Part shown: one piece after another, positions 1 to 10,496 of the stretch
Layout: each line of letters begins with the position of its first letter
How positions within the stretch are numbered: position 1 is the stretch's first letter
Origin: Aristolochia californica
Lineage: Eukaryota; Streptophyta; Magnoliopsida; Piperales; Aristolochiaceae
Direction: 5' to 3'
Assembly (NCBI GenBank): GCA_029961685.1
Contig: JARWKL010000012.1
Span: 23,421,227 to 23,485,226, forward strand
DNA: 64,000 nt
Notes under the pieces: model-generated
Database searches by the model: none
The model's input: the letters and a program-made list of their open reading frames with translations, nothing else
What the model was told of the DNA's origin: nothing
Made by a program: the position numbers and the translations under genes

Positions 1-122
1 TCCCTACACTTCTATACAATTCTTTATGTAAGTTAATATTTTGGTATCATCTTGTTTTGATATTGCAGCTTTTGAGTCTTTCACATTTCCACCTTTCACG
101 CTTCAATTTCTCCTTATAACAG

Positions 123-462
123 GATGAGTGGACTGGAGAGCAAAAACTGCAATATGCTGACGTTCCTGAAGATATCGAGCCCGAGGATATCCGGCCAATG
201 GGAAACTATGCAGTATCCATCACATGGCCTGATGGGTTTAATCAGGTTACATAATTTCTTAAAAAAACATGTCCATTTGTGTTCTCAATTTGATAGAACA
301 CATATAAGTGGAGGTTTTTGCTTCTATCAGCCTCTGTAAAATACTGACAAAACCATGCTAGAAACTCCATTTTTAACTCATTTTTTTACATTTCTAATGC
401 AGATTGCGCCTTATGATCAATTACAAACAATCGAGCGATTAGTTGAGGTTCCAAAGATATAG
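123..462 (+). CDS. HCF101: HCF101, last two coding exons (5' part outside the window)
   Basis: These are the C-terminal 60 residues of HCF101, the chloroplast stroma P-loop NTPase that assembles and delivers [4Fe-4S] clusters, chiefly for photosystem I. Exons are 123-245 and 403-462. The first follows an AG acceptor at 121-122 and ends before a GT donor; the second starts after AG at 401-402 and ends at the TAG at 460-462. The encoded tail includes DEWTGEQKLQYADVPEDIEP and RPMGNYAVSITWPDGFNQ, the C-terminal DUF971 domain of the family, and IAPYDQLQTIERLVEVP. The frame stays open across the junction. The Mrp/NBP35-type NTPase core lies upstream of the window, so gene integrity cannot be judged. 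Positions 1-122 are the end of an intron. Confidence 0.93.
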
Positions 463-1607
463 AGCATACTTCAAAATTTTCAACATGGGAGACCCCAAGA
501 ATGAAAAACACTTGTACAAGAGACGCAGAAGAAGAGTCTGAAGATGCTTTCATGACAGAGTTGATGCTGACAATCATCTTCATTGATGGGTTTGGAACAA
601 GAAAGGACAGTGTAATTTAGTCAGTAGTGGTTGCCTGGTCTTACAAGTGAAGGGAGTATCAGGTTATCACCTTCATTAATCTGTAAAAATATTTCCTCTT
701 TCAGGTGAAACAAGAATTGAGAAAATCAATTCTAGCACGGAAGACGATCATCTGAATTTCAGGATTTTTTTTTTCTTTTGGTCTCAAGGAACTGAGATCC
801 TCCAGCTTACTAGTGATTCAAATCAAAATCTTTCTATGATCCATCACATGAAGGTGTTAAATACTGCAGAAGAAAGCTCTACTTGCCATACCAATCTCAA
901 GACGTCTGGGACTTTGATTAATTTTTTTAATGAATGAGGGATCGATTTTCAATTTTTTTTAAAAAATATGACACCTAGGGTAAATTGAATGTTTAAAATA
1001 TGATAAATAGTCATAAAATATTATATAATTACCCATATAATAACATAAAAACACCAAACATAGGTTAAATTATTAATTAAATACATATTTTAAAGTTAAT
1101 TTAATCAAATATTCTTAATATTACATAGGATAAGTGGGTATGAAATATTTTTAAAATAAAATATTTCGAAAATATTTCAAAAATATTTTTTTCTATTTTT
1201 CTTATTTTTTCAATTTCCAACTCTTAAGTGGACCAACATGCATGGAAGAACAAGGATTTTATATATAATATTTGAATTATTAAAAAAGAATAAAATATTT
1301 TATATAAAAAATTTTATATCCCAAGGAAATAAACACCTAAAACATAATAAATTTCATCTAAGCTAGTGGAATTAATAAAGATTATATACTTAATAATAAT
1401 AAAATATCATTGAATATTTGAAAATTATTTTATGATTTTACCAAAAAATACCTAATATAATAATTTAATTATTTTTTCCTATTTGTAATATTATTACATT
1501 CGCATCATCATATCCGAGAGAATTACCTTTGAAAATACATGTCTAAAAGAAAGATAGATATTATGAATATTGAGACCACATTCCATAACTATTCTATTTT
1601 GCCTAAA
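463..1607. other. HCF101 3' flank and AT-rich intergenic DNA
   Basis: The first few hundred bases are probably the HCF101 3' UTR and downstream flank. From about 930 the DNA becomes very AT-rich with many A and T runs. I see no coding frame, RNA gene or clear transposon end. Confidence 0.5.
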
Positions 1608-1632
1608 TTTAGGGTTTAGAGTTTAGGGTTTA
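1608..1632 (+). repeat. Interstitial telomere-like repeat
   Basis: The bases read TTTAGGG, TTTAGAG, TTTAGGG, TTTA: three near-perfect units of the plant telomere heptamer inside AT-rich intergenic DNA. It may be a telo-box cluster or a scar of break repair. Confidence 0.75.
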
Positions 1633-4340
1633 TGTTATTTTCGTAACTATTCGAGTTTTGGTAAGAGAAGTGGGAAAAACTTTGATAATCCTATTTGGTA
1701 GAAACTTTGATTTTTCTAAACAAAAAAAATTCATTTCTCATGGCTGAAAATCTTTATATAGAAAATAGAGTAATTTTTTTTAGGGAAATATGCCTTTGGA
1801 AAAAATAAAGAGGCATTAATGCTCAAGAAAGCCAATTTGTATGTAATATTGCCTTATAACATTTGCTTAAAAGGGTGCATTTTTTGTAAAACCATTAGCT
1901 TAAAAGGTTCAGTTCATAAACTCGAAGAAGACGAAGAACTTTGGTTTGCATCTTTTCAGTCCGAGTTCGAGTTTAAAATATTTAAATCAAGTCCAAAGTG
2001 TTGCCTGCACCAACCTATATGTGAATGTGATGTTGCAAAGATCTCTATGTGTAGGAAAGTGGTCCCTTGACCGGGATTTTCAAAGCTTCCCTCCCTGCCC
2101 GTTCCGCAATACTGATTCGTCGCCATCCCGTCCGTAAATTGTCCATTGATCACTACCGTCCAGACCCGCCCCCACCTCGTCCCTCTCTACTGGCAACGAC
2201 GAAATTACGAAACTAACCGGTCACCGGAACTATAAAGGAGACGGTAAAAAGACGCCTTCCTATTGAACAAACTATCGAAAGCTTCTCTGGCTTATTCCGC
2301 TCCGTCTCCTCTGTTAACGACACGTCTGATGAGGCCGATTTTCTCGGGTGGGCCCACCCTGCCGGCGAATTAATATACTAATTAAGGCCGGAAACGGCCA
2401 AAAAGAAGCTTTTTAGTACAAGCCAAAATGAAGACTTACATCTCTTATAAATTTGACTTGGACGCAACGAGAACGCCGGGCTACCAGAACCCACAATGTG
2501 AAAGACAGGGTCGAACCAGTTAAATCGGGTTAAACTAGACCAAACCATTTTTTGGTTCTTAATTAGGTAAAAATTGGATTTAGCATAAAATCGGTTGGCC
2601 AGGCTAGTTACTCCAACCTGACCATAAATCGAGCCATGGAAGAAGTATCCGTAGATATTTGATGGTCCGTATGCCCCAGGTGTTAAAAAATCCCCCACGA
2701 AGTGAATGAAAACGAGGAGCAAATCTGTGAATTTAATGGCAGCACCCGTCTGGTCCCCGAAAACGCGTCGGAAAAAGAATTGGATGCCACCGTTGAAACT
2801 TCAAATCCTTCTCTTTGTCCCGGTGCAAAACTCCATTTGCGTAGTGATCCGACCTCCCTTTATTTCATGTCGACGAGAAAAAGATTTTTTATTTTAAAGA
2901 GTCGCTAAAGAGGGGAGGAGGAAAAGGATTAAAGGATAGGTTATCTGAAGAGGGAAGGTCTCTCTCCACACGAACAGTCTGTGGTCATCCTCTGGCGTGC
3001 TGGAAAGTTTGGAGTCGTCCGTAGGTAATAATGCCTAAAAGGTGTTTGTTATTTTTCCCCCTTTGAAAGGTATTTAGTCCCTATTGACTGTGGAGGAGTT
3101 TCTCTTTCATGAACAGGCATATTGCTGCAGTGAACAACTGGAAGGAGAAGTTTGACAAGCATAAATGGATATGAGGTCATTTAATCGCCATTGATTTGCT
3201 GTTTTAGTCACTAAACCCATGATCAGAACGAGCGAACTGAATTTCTGAATTGATGTGAAACAGGGAATTTCGTCAAAAATGTCCATGAGTAGATAAACTC
3301 TGTTAGACTTTTGATATTTTAGTGTATAATTTGTGGTAGTGTAGTTGGGAGAGCATTTAGTGAGCATGGTGTTGTGTCTTTTTTCAGGGAACGTGGTAGG
3401 CTCATGATTTAATGGCGTGAAAAGGCTGGTCTTGGACTTACCTCAATGAAAACCAGATACAGACGAGAGGACTCGTCCGGCTCTGACAGCTCCTCTGAAA
3501 GCTTCTCAACTCCACTGAATTTTTTATTTCTCTCGTTATCATCGCCAACTCTACCCTTGGCTTTTCTGCTACACAGTACAGACTCCAGCCTTCACTCCGT
3601 ACAATTTACCCCTCCATCCTGTGACAAATTACTTGGACTCTGGAGGTGGTCATTCGCTCTGTACGCTTTGGTTCAAGAAAACATTCTTTGCAACTACCTA
3701 GAGAATAAAGTTCAGTTTGTTACTTCTTCTACAAATCTAAACATTTTTTCCCTCGATGGATGAACTTGCAATAAGAAAAAAGGTGGCTGCTGATTAAGTG
3801 GTAATCACTTCTCACATTTGAATCGTTCAAAGCTTTGTTGCTTATGAATTGTCTTCTTGTTATTGCTCTTTTACGTTGTCTCTCTCTGGTTCCTTTGTTC
3901 TGATATTTTTTTATCTTCTTCCCCTCCTCGAAGCATATTAACCTTGTATTTAAGAGTAAAATCACAGTTGAATGACTTCTCTTTTGTTTTTTTTTTTTGT
4001 TTTACCAGTTTCTTTAATTTTTCTTGTCCGAGTATGCTCAAAAAAGAAATCTACTACTTACTGTTCATAGAAAGTGGCAAAATGGTCAGAGAACACACAG
4101 AAGTGACAATTTGGTCATTTTATGTTTTGGGTTAGTGGTTCTGGTCTTTCCAACGGGAAGTTCTTAAGGCCTGTTCAAATTGACAAATGGATACGTTGTA
4201 ATATTTCTAACAAAACAAAGGTGTTACTGTTGGATAAATGTAGCAGAGATTCACATCTTTCAGATTCGAGTTCACTGTTCTTTGTTATCTTTTTCTTATT
4301 CTTTCATAATAATGAAAACGACCTGCATCCTTTTTTCTAT
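1633..4340. other. Intergenic region upstream of DLK2
   Basis: Nothing here is convincingly coding. About 2050-2400 is less AT-rich than its surroundings, and 3440-4500 is pyrimidine-rich, as expected of a plant promoter and leader. Open frames at 1819-2070, 2378-2722 and 3446-3763 show no domain I recognise. An old gene fragment in the 2.0-2.9 kb part cannot be excluded. Confidence 0.4.
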
Positions 4341-4347
4341 TATAAAA
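4341..4347 (+). promoter_or_regulatory. Putative TATA box of DLK2
   Basis: TATAAAA lies 167 bases upstream of the DLK2 start codon, followed by a C/T-rich stretch up to the ATG. Position and context fit a TATA box with a leader of roughly 135 bases. Inferred from sequence only. Confidence 0.5.
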
Positions 4348-4513
4348 GACTGCGGATCTCCCCTCCCAGCAGCAGCTTCTTCTCTCTGAGTTTTTTCTTC
4401 TGTTTTTTTGTTATCTGGGCTGGTGTTCATCTTTGTCGTCTGCTTCTTCTTTCTGAGTTTGTTATTTTTTTTCTTTTCTCTGTACTGGTTTTCATCTTTG
4501 TCATCTGCTCGCC

Positions 4514-7387
4514 ATGGTGATGATCAAGAGTGACCTTTCCTTGGCCACGAATGCTAAGATCGTCGGTTCAGGAGATAAGATACTCGTCCTCGCTCATGGG
4601 TTCGGCGCAGATCAGTCCATCTGGGATAAAATCCTTCCTCACCTCTCTCAGACCCACCGAGTGTTGGTATTTGACTGGAACTTCTCACGACCGGCCGATG
4701 ACTCCAAGCTGTTCGACGATTCCGTCTACTCTTCTTTTTATGCTTTTGCCGACGATCTCATTTCTCTTGTTGAAAATCTCAACTTGAAGAGCTTTGTGTT
4801 TGTTGGACACTCCATGTCCGGCATGATCGGATGTATTGCTTCCATCAAAAGGCCGGAGCTCTTCCAGCGCCTCATCCTTGTTGGAGCTTCTCCCAGGTAC
4901 CAACTTTTACACCTTTTACACACTCTCTCTCTCTCTCTCTCTCTCTATCTGTTATCTTATCTGCAGTGTTCTCTTCTTTTCATCTTTTGCACATCATTTG
5001 CAACTGCAAAGTTTCGTTTAATCTTGTTTGGTAAATTGTTTTCTTCATCTCGGTAATCATATTTGACACTTTCTCAAGTGCTGTGATTGGACTGTGCTTT
5101 GTTCTTGTACTCCCCGCCACAGTTGACAATACCTGTCCATGCTGCTTTGGTTTATTAACTTTTTTCGACTATTCATTTTTATATAATATATACTCTGGGG
5201 TCCAACTGACCAGCAATAAAGTGGTCCTTTCTCGCAAATGGCTTTTTTCACTTTTCTTTTGAATCTTTGTGAGGCTTCTCTAGAATATTTCATATCTCAG
5301 ACTTGTATCCACCAAGTTGACGTTCTACGCATTAAACAAACTACATCTTCACCGGAGACTTTCGTGGAGACACTGCAGGTTTTTTCTGAGTGTCGTTCTA
5401 ACAAGAGAAGGAATCAGAGGCCACGGTGGAGACCCTGGAAATCTATGTGAGTCTTCGGTGTAAATACAACTGATTACTTCATCGGGTTCTCAAAAACAAA
5501 AAGTAAACTTCCCGTCAATAGAAGATTGCCTGACTAGAGATTTATCGTGTTCTCTAGTTGCAGCCAAGGTGGGTATCAGTCTTGAATGAACTCTGCAGTA
5601 TGACATGGTGAGGTCTTTGTTTGGTTGGAGAGAGAACTAGGGGAAATAAATGAGGAAGGTGGAACATTTCTCTTTTCCTTTGATGTTCTCTCTCTCTATT
5701 TTCTTTACTAGCTATCTGTCCAAAAAAAGGGCCTAGATCCAGGGAAGTAATTACCACTTGGTAGAATAAAAGAGTCTTATTCTATTTTACCTAATTGTTG
5801 ATACGAAAGCGCCAAGTCATTGACGTTTTCACTGCAGGCAGAAACTTAATTCTACTTAAAAAACGTCACAATTTCAAGAATATATTTGTTGCTTTTACAC
5901 TGTTTTGATTGTATTTGTTGTTTTTACTTTGTTTCGGCTGTATTCCTTGCTTTTGATTGAGAGAGTTTAAGAATAGCATTGTGCTGTTGCAATCTCTTTT
6001 CAGAAAAGCCTTTTTTATGTATCCGGAACTTTGAAGGAAATTGGTATTTCGTTTGTTTGTTGCAGTCTAGTGTTTCTTGCCCTCCATGGAAAATTGAACC
6101 TTGTCCTAATCTCTTTCTACAAGGTTTTATCTTCCATTTAACCCCTTTTCTAGAGAAATTCTTCTTAATGTGATACCAGACATGTAATAAGATTGAAGGA
6201 ATATACACCCATTTTTAGTTTAGCAAACACTTTTCAAGCAAGCATAGTACTAAAAACAGTTTATTCACTCAGTTCTTACTGTTAGTGTTGTTTCTTACAC
6301 ATCTCCTCTTTATGTTGATGGTAATTTAACAGTCAAAATCCTTTCATCCTGTGATTCTCTCCTGAGAAATCCTGTATTTACAGCTACGGGGATGTGTAAG
6401 CAACCTGAGAAGATATCAGGCCAGTGATATCAAAGGACTTCCACTTGTAACTAGAGTTTTCCAACTTGAACTGCATTTTTTTACTCAACACACGGAAACT
6501 AAAGGGAGAAAGCAAGAAGACGACACTTCCCTGTCCACAAGGACGAATTCACCACATGATTAATTACCTAGTTTACATCGCCTCCCATAAAGGAAACTCT
6601 TTGGTACAGAGAATGCAGATAGGCCAAGTGCAGACATTCTTGTTGCAGGAATTTAATATACATGTTTGAACATTCCAATCCGGTTGGAACATCCCATGTG
6701 GGAGGCCATTGTATCTCAGCTGTTTCTATGGTAGGACTGAAGCAGCCAGAATGAATTCATGGTCGTAGAATCAAACAAATGAATATTTTTCTGGAACAAC
6801 CTGCATCTTCTCCTTGTAGGGTATTATTGTCAATCAAGGAGACTCCCAACAGCGCAGCAAACAGTCTGGATATTGAATATGATTATTGGCTTTTCTTCCA
6901 GCTTTAAGTCTAGGAGTTAATTTTCTTTATTTTGATCTGCAGGTATCTGAATTCCGAAGACTATGTAGGTGGGTTTGAGAGATCAGACATTGACGATATC
7001 TTAACCAGCATAGAATCTAACTTCGAGGCATGGGCATTGAATTTCCCATCTCTGGTGACGGACACCAATGATCCAATCTCCACGCAGAAGTTCGGGAAAA
7101 GCTTGCAGAAAATGAGACCAGATATCGCACTTTCATTAGCAAAAACCATTTTCCTCGGAGATTACAGAGATATTCTGGATAAAGTTGAAGCTCCATGCAA
7201 CATAATCCAGGCAACCAATGACATCGTAGTCCCAGTTTCTGTGTCCCATTACATGCAGCAGAAGCTGAAGTCCAAAGCATCGGTGGAAATAATCGAGGCA
7301 GATGGTCATTTTCCTCAGCTCACAGCTCATGAACTGCTCATTCAGATTCTTGACAGAGTTCTGCTAATGGGTTCAGACATACTCTAG
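4514..7387 (+). CDS. DLK2: DLK2, DWARF14-like alpha/beta hydrolase of the D14/KAI2 family
   Basis: A 275-residue alpha/beta hydrolase of the RsbQ-like family that includes the strigolactone receptor D14 and the karrikin receptor KAI2. Exons are 4514-4896 and 6943-7387; the intron splits an Arg codon, as is usual in this family. The oxyanion-side HGFGADQS is near residue 28. The nucleophile is Ser100 in GHSMSG, and Asp221 (TNDIVVP) and His250 (DGHFPQL) complete the triad. The segments FDWNFS, GHSMSGMIGC, SIKRPELF and RYLNSEDYVGGF resemble DLK2 more than D14 or KAI2, which I recall as having FD or YD followed by different residues and GHSVS. The length is normal for the family. The DLK2 ligand is not settled; the protein is expected in cytosol and nucleus. 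The 2046-base intron holds a (CT)12 tract. The gene looks intact. Confidence 0.92.
4923..4946 (+). repeat. (CT)12 microsatellite in DLK2 intron
   Basis: A perfect 24-base CT run begins 27 bases inside the DLK2 intron. It is probably length-variable and close to the donor, but no function is implied. Confidence 0.9.
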
Positions 7388-8879
7388 GCCGCTTTTCCAA
7401 CACTATATATTACAGTCACGCCGTTCTCACGCCATTGAGACGTAGAAAATAGATGGGCTTGTCTTGGCTTGGCATGGCATAGTAATTTGCTGCTGTAGAA
7501 TGAGTTGAAGAGAGTAGTTGGCAGATATCTGTAATTTAATCTAAGCTTGTTTTGTCTCAATCTGCATTCTTCTTCTTCTTGTTGTTTTTCTTACTTTATT
7601 GTTCTGCTGCGCAATTCGTTTGGTTACTCGAACAATGACCGGACGTAAAAGGAGATCATTCACGCAAGTGTGGATTCAATGAACGATGGTGACCCAGCAC
7701 ATAAAATAGAGGGAGAGAGACAAAGAGCAGCTTTAAAGACGAATCACAAGGACCGTTTGGGTGACACAGCACAGACTTGTGGTGGAGAAGATGATGGCTG
7801 TAGATGAAGTTGATTCCAGGATCAACTGATTTCATACTGAAAATTTTCTCTGAGGAACATAAATGCGTTCGGAAAGGTGAGTGGAACACTTCCTTAAACT
7901 TTTATAAAACAAACGAATAACCATTTTTATTTTTTTAAATTAACTAATAAATTCAAAATCTTTATACTCACTCATCCATATGAAATTATTTGTGATGACT
8001 AGATTTTTTTTAATTAATAAATTTAATATCTTTATATTCACTAATCGTTTTAACATGATTTTGGGCTCATTCCTCTGGAGCCATCTACATTTGGGCTTCA
8101 GCCTATTCGTACGCTGAAAATCATTGAAATGTACCTATTCAATAGCCCAGGCCTGGATTCGTTTCTACTTCGTCGCGTCAACGGCAGCAAAAATGTCCTC
8201 CCCGTCCCTCGTTGGTTTTCGGCCTTCTGTATAAACAAGTTATCGTCGTCCCCAACTCGTCGCTCACCATCAACTGGAATAGCACCCAGAAACAGGTGGT
8301 AAAAGATTCTTCACCTAAAGAGGCGGTTTTGCCTGAAAAGAAGTAAAGACAGGCAGCACAAAGGGGTTGAATTGTTTACAGGTATCTTTTACAGAAAGAG
8401 GTAAATAATTTAGGTGAGGGAAGGGGACGTCTTAACTGCCTTCAAGTAATGGAATTCCGCGGGAACTGTAGTTAATTACTTCCTTTGACAGAAAAAGATA
8501 AAGAATCCATAAACAATGAATATATAGACTGGGAAATCAGCAAGTTGCCTGAATGATACAGTGATCTGACCTCAGCACAGCTCTTGAATTTAAAAACCCA
8601 TTTGGTTTTCTTCTTTCTGTGTTTTGAACAGGGTGGCTCTTGTTTCCAGGTGGTACCGTTTGAGAAAGAGAATCGATGCTCGCCGTCGGCGTGCCTGACG
8701 GTGTCCTTTGGTTATAGCTTTTAAGAGGGAGACACAAAGGAGTCGAAAGAGAAAAATTGAGAAAGCGACTTAGGTGGGGGCTGCATGTCAACCTCTATTT
8801 AACTTAGAGCGTTGAGTGGGTTGAGCATAATTTACATCGTTACCTCTCCTTTTAAGTGAGTATATATCGAATAATCTCA
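7388..8879. other. DLK2 3' UTR and intergenic DNA
   Basis: About the first 250 bases are the likely DLK2 3' UTR. The rest is mixed, with AT-rich tracts near 7900-8050. No coding frame with recognisable content and no RNA gene was seen. Confidence 0.45.
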
Positions 8880-9345
8880 TCTTGCTTTAGTGGTTCAGAA
8901 ATTCATGTTTTTCCAGTGCTTTAGTTAGGATATCGCCGAGTTGATTACTAGATTGAATATATAGAGTAGTTGCCTCTTTCTTCATTACTGTATTTCAGAT
9001 AAAATGAAATGACAATCAACCCCTATATGCTTTGTTCTTTCATGAAAGACTAAATTGTTTGCAATAAAGATTATCGCTTGTTATCACAATATATAATTAT
9101 TAGATCCTTCTGATTGAGGCCAAATTTCGGGACAATAAATTTTATCCACATTAATTTGTTGACAATATGAGTCATTGCTTTATATTCAGCTCCTGCACTA
9201 GACTGAGTAAAAATATTTTATTTTTTATTTTTCCATGTGAAAATATACAGTATCCAATAGTTGATTTTTTATCGAACTTGGAGCCTACATATTCAGCATC
9301 AAAGAAAGCTTCGATCCTAAAGTGATTATAAGATGATTAATCTTC
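8880..9345 (-). mobile_element. Ty1/copia RNase H remnant
   Basis: Read on the minus strand, this stretch gives the end of a copia polyprotein with stops and frame changes. The recognisable blocks are a KKSTIGYCIF-type segment, an SAGAEYKAM-type block (RNase H glutamate), an IYCDNK block, a VFHERTKHIG-type block and a final LGDILTKAL-type block before the usual end of the polyprotein. No LTR was found at either side. It is an old, inactive fragment. Confidence 0.8.
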
Positions 9346-10496
9346 TTCATTCTTTGAGGCAAATTAGGGATTTCTTCTAAGTTGTACTTTAACATAATAA
9401 AAATTACTCATATACCCTTAGAGCTCTTCCTCCACCACTGCCTGTCTCTCTTGTTACTTAGAAAATTAGACCGAGTCTGATTGCACCTTTGTTGGGTTTA
9501 AGTGAATGAAGCAAATCATTCACTTGAACTGGTTATAGTGTGAAGCGGTTGAATCAGAATTCTCACCCAAATCCTGATTCATCTACTTGAACTCATAGGG
9601 ACGCCATATTTGTTGTTGGCGACAAAGTATTGGTTACGTTCGAGACGGCGAGAACCCACTCCGGAAATTTAGCTGCGGCCTCTTCAGTTTTTCACCGTCT
9701 GGACTCGTCACTCCACTCGTCTTCCCATTGGCTCTCACTCGACTCTCCTCTTTTCCTTGCCTCCCCTTCGGCTACGGGTCTTACTCTTATCAGTTCTTAC
9801 TCCTCAATTAGTGCTCGTCACAGACTCACAGTAGCCAGTTTCCATCGTATCACAATCTTCCCTTGTACCCGAAAAGCGCGGATCTCCCATTGTAGCTTCC
9901 CGCTTCCTCCTTTCCATCTCTTCGCTTTGCTTGCTCTTCAGATCTTGAATTCACTTGGAGGGAGCTAGTCTGTCGATCTTTCTTGCGGGCTTTGCCTGGG
10001 GGAACGGTCGATCGGGCGGTTTTAGGCTTTTCGGTAGTGTGCGCTTTGAAAGTGGTTTGCTTGTGCTTGTCGATTGTGATTTTTTATTTTTTTCTGAACA
10101 CTGTGTTGTGTTAATGCTTGATCTGTTCTTGGTGAGGCATATTCTAGGTGGTGAAAGCTTGTGTGGGATCATCAAGAATATGAAACGTGCTCTGTAGAAG
10201 TTGTTGTTCTCTTTTGTCCCTATTTTTTCCCGTAAATTCAGGATTTATTTTTATTTGCTGGCCATGGTTCTGTTATCAAGAAGAGATTTCGGTTTCTTGT
10301 TTTGTGGAGGCAGGTTTTCAAGACTCATCATTGTGAGCTGTCGGTACTGCGAGGGTTCAACTGGGGGAGTTCTGATTAGTTGGACTGAGTGACTTGTTGA
10401 GCTCATTGTTTAGTCCGGTAATTGTATTGGCATTTTTGGAGAAAACTAGGATTTGTAGAACGATAGTGGATAATTTTGCAATATAAGGTGGAAGAA
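9346..10496 (+). other. Promoter and 5' leader region of the GT4 gene
   Basis: The stretch ends at the glycosyltransferase start codon. From about 9620 it becomes C/T-rich and more GC-rich, then G/T-rich, which looks like a transcribed leader, possibly with an intron in it. The open frame at 9630-9968 is serine-rich low-complexity and I do not take it as a gene. A perfect 10-base hairpin lies at 9500-9525. Confidence 0.4.
9500..9525. repeat. Short perfect inverted repeat
   Basis: AAGTGAATGA and its exact reverse complement TCATTCACTT are separated by six bases. It could form a hairpin or be a paired binding site ahead of the glycosyltransferase gene. No known motif is recognised. Confidence 0.6.

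Noticed and set aside
3446..3763. 105-residue open frame upstream of DLK2
   Set aside because: Low-complexity Ser-rich start and no family resemblance; lies in promoter-like pyrimidine-rich DNA.
9630..9968. 112-residue Ser/Leu-rich open frame
   Set aside because: Low complexity, no domain, and positioned in the leader/promoter of the GT4 gene.
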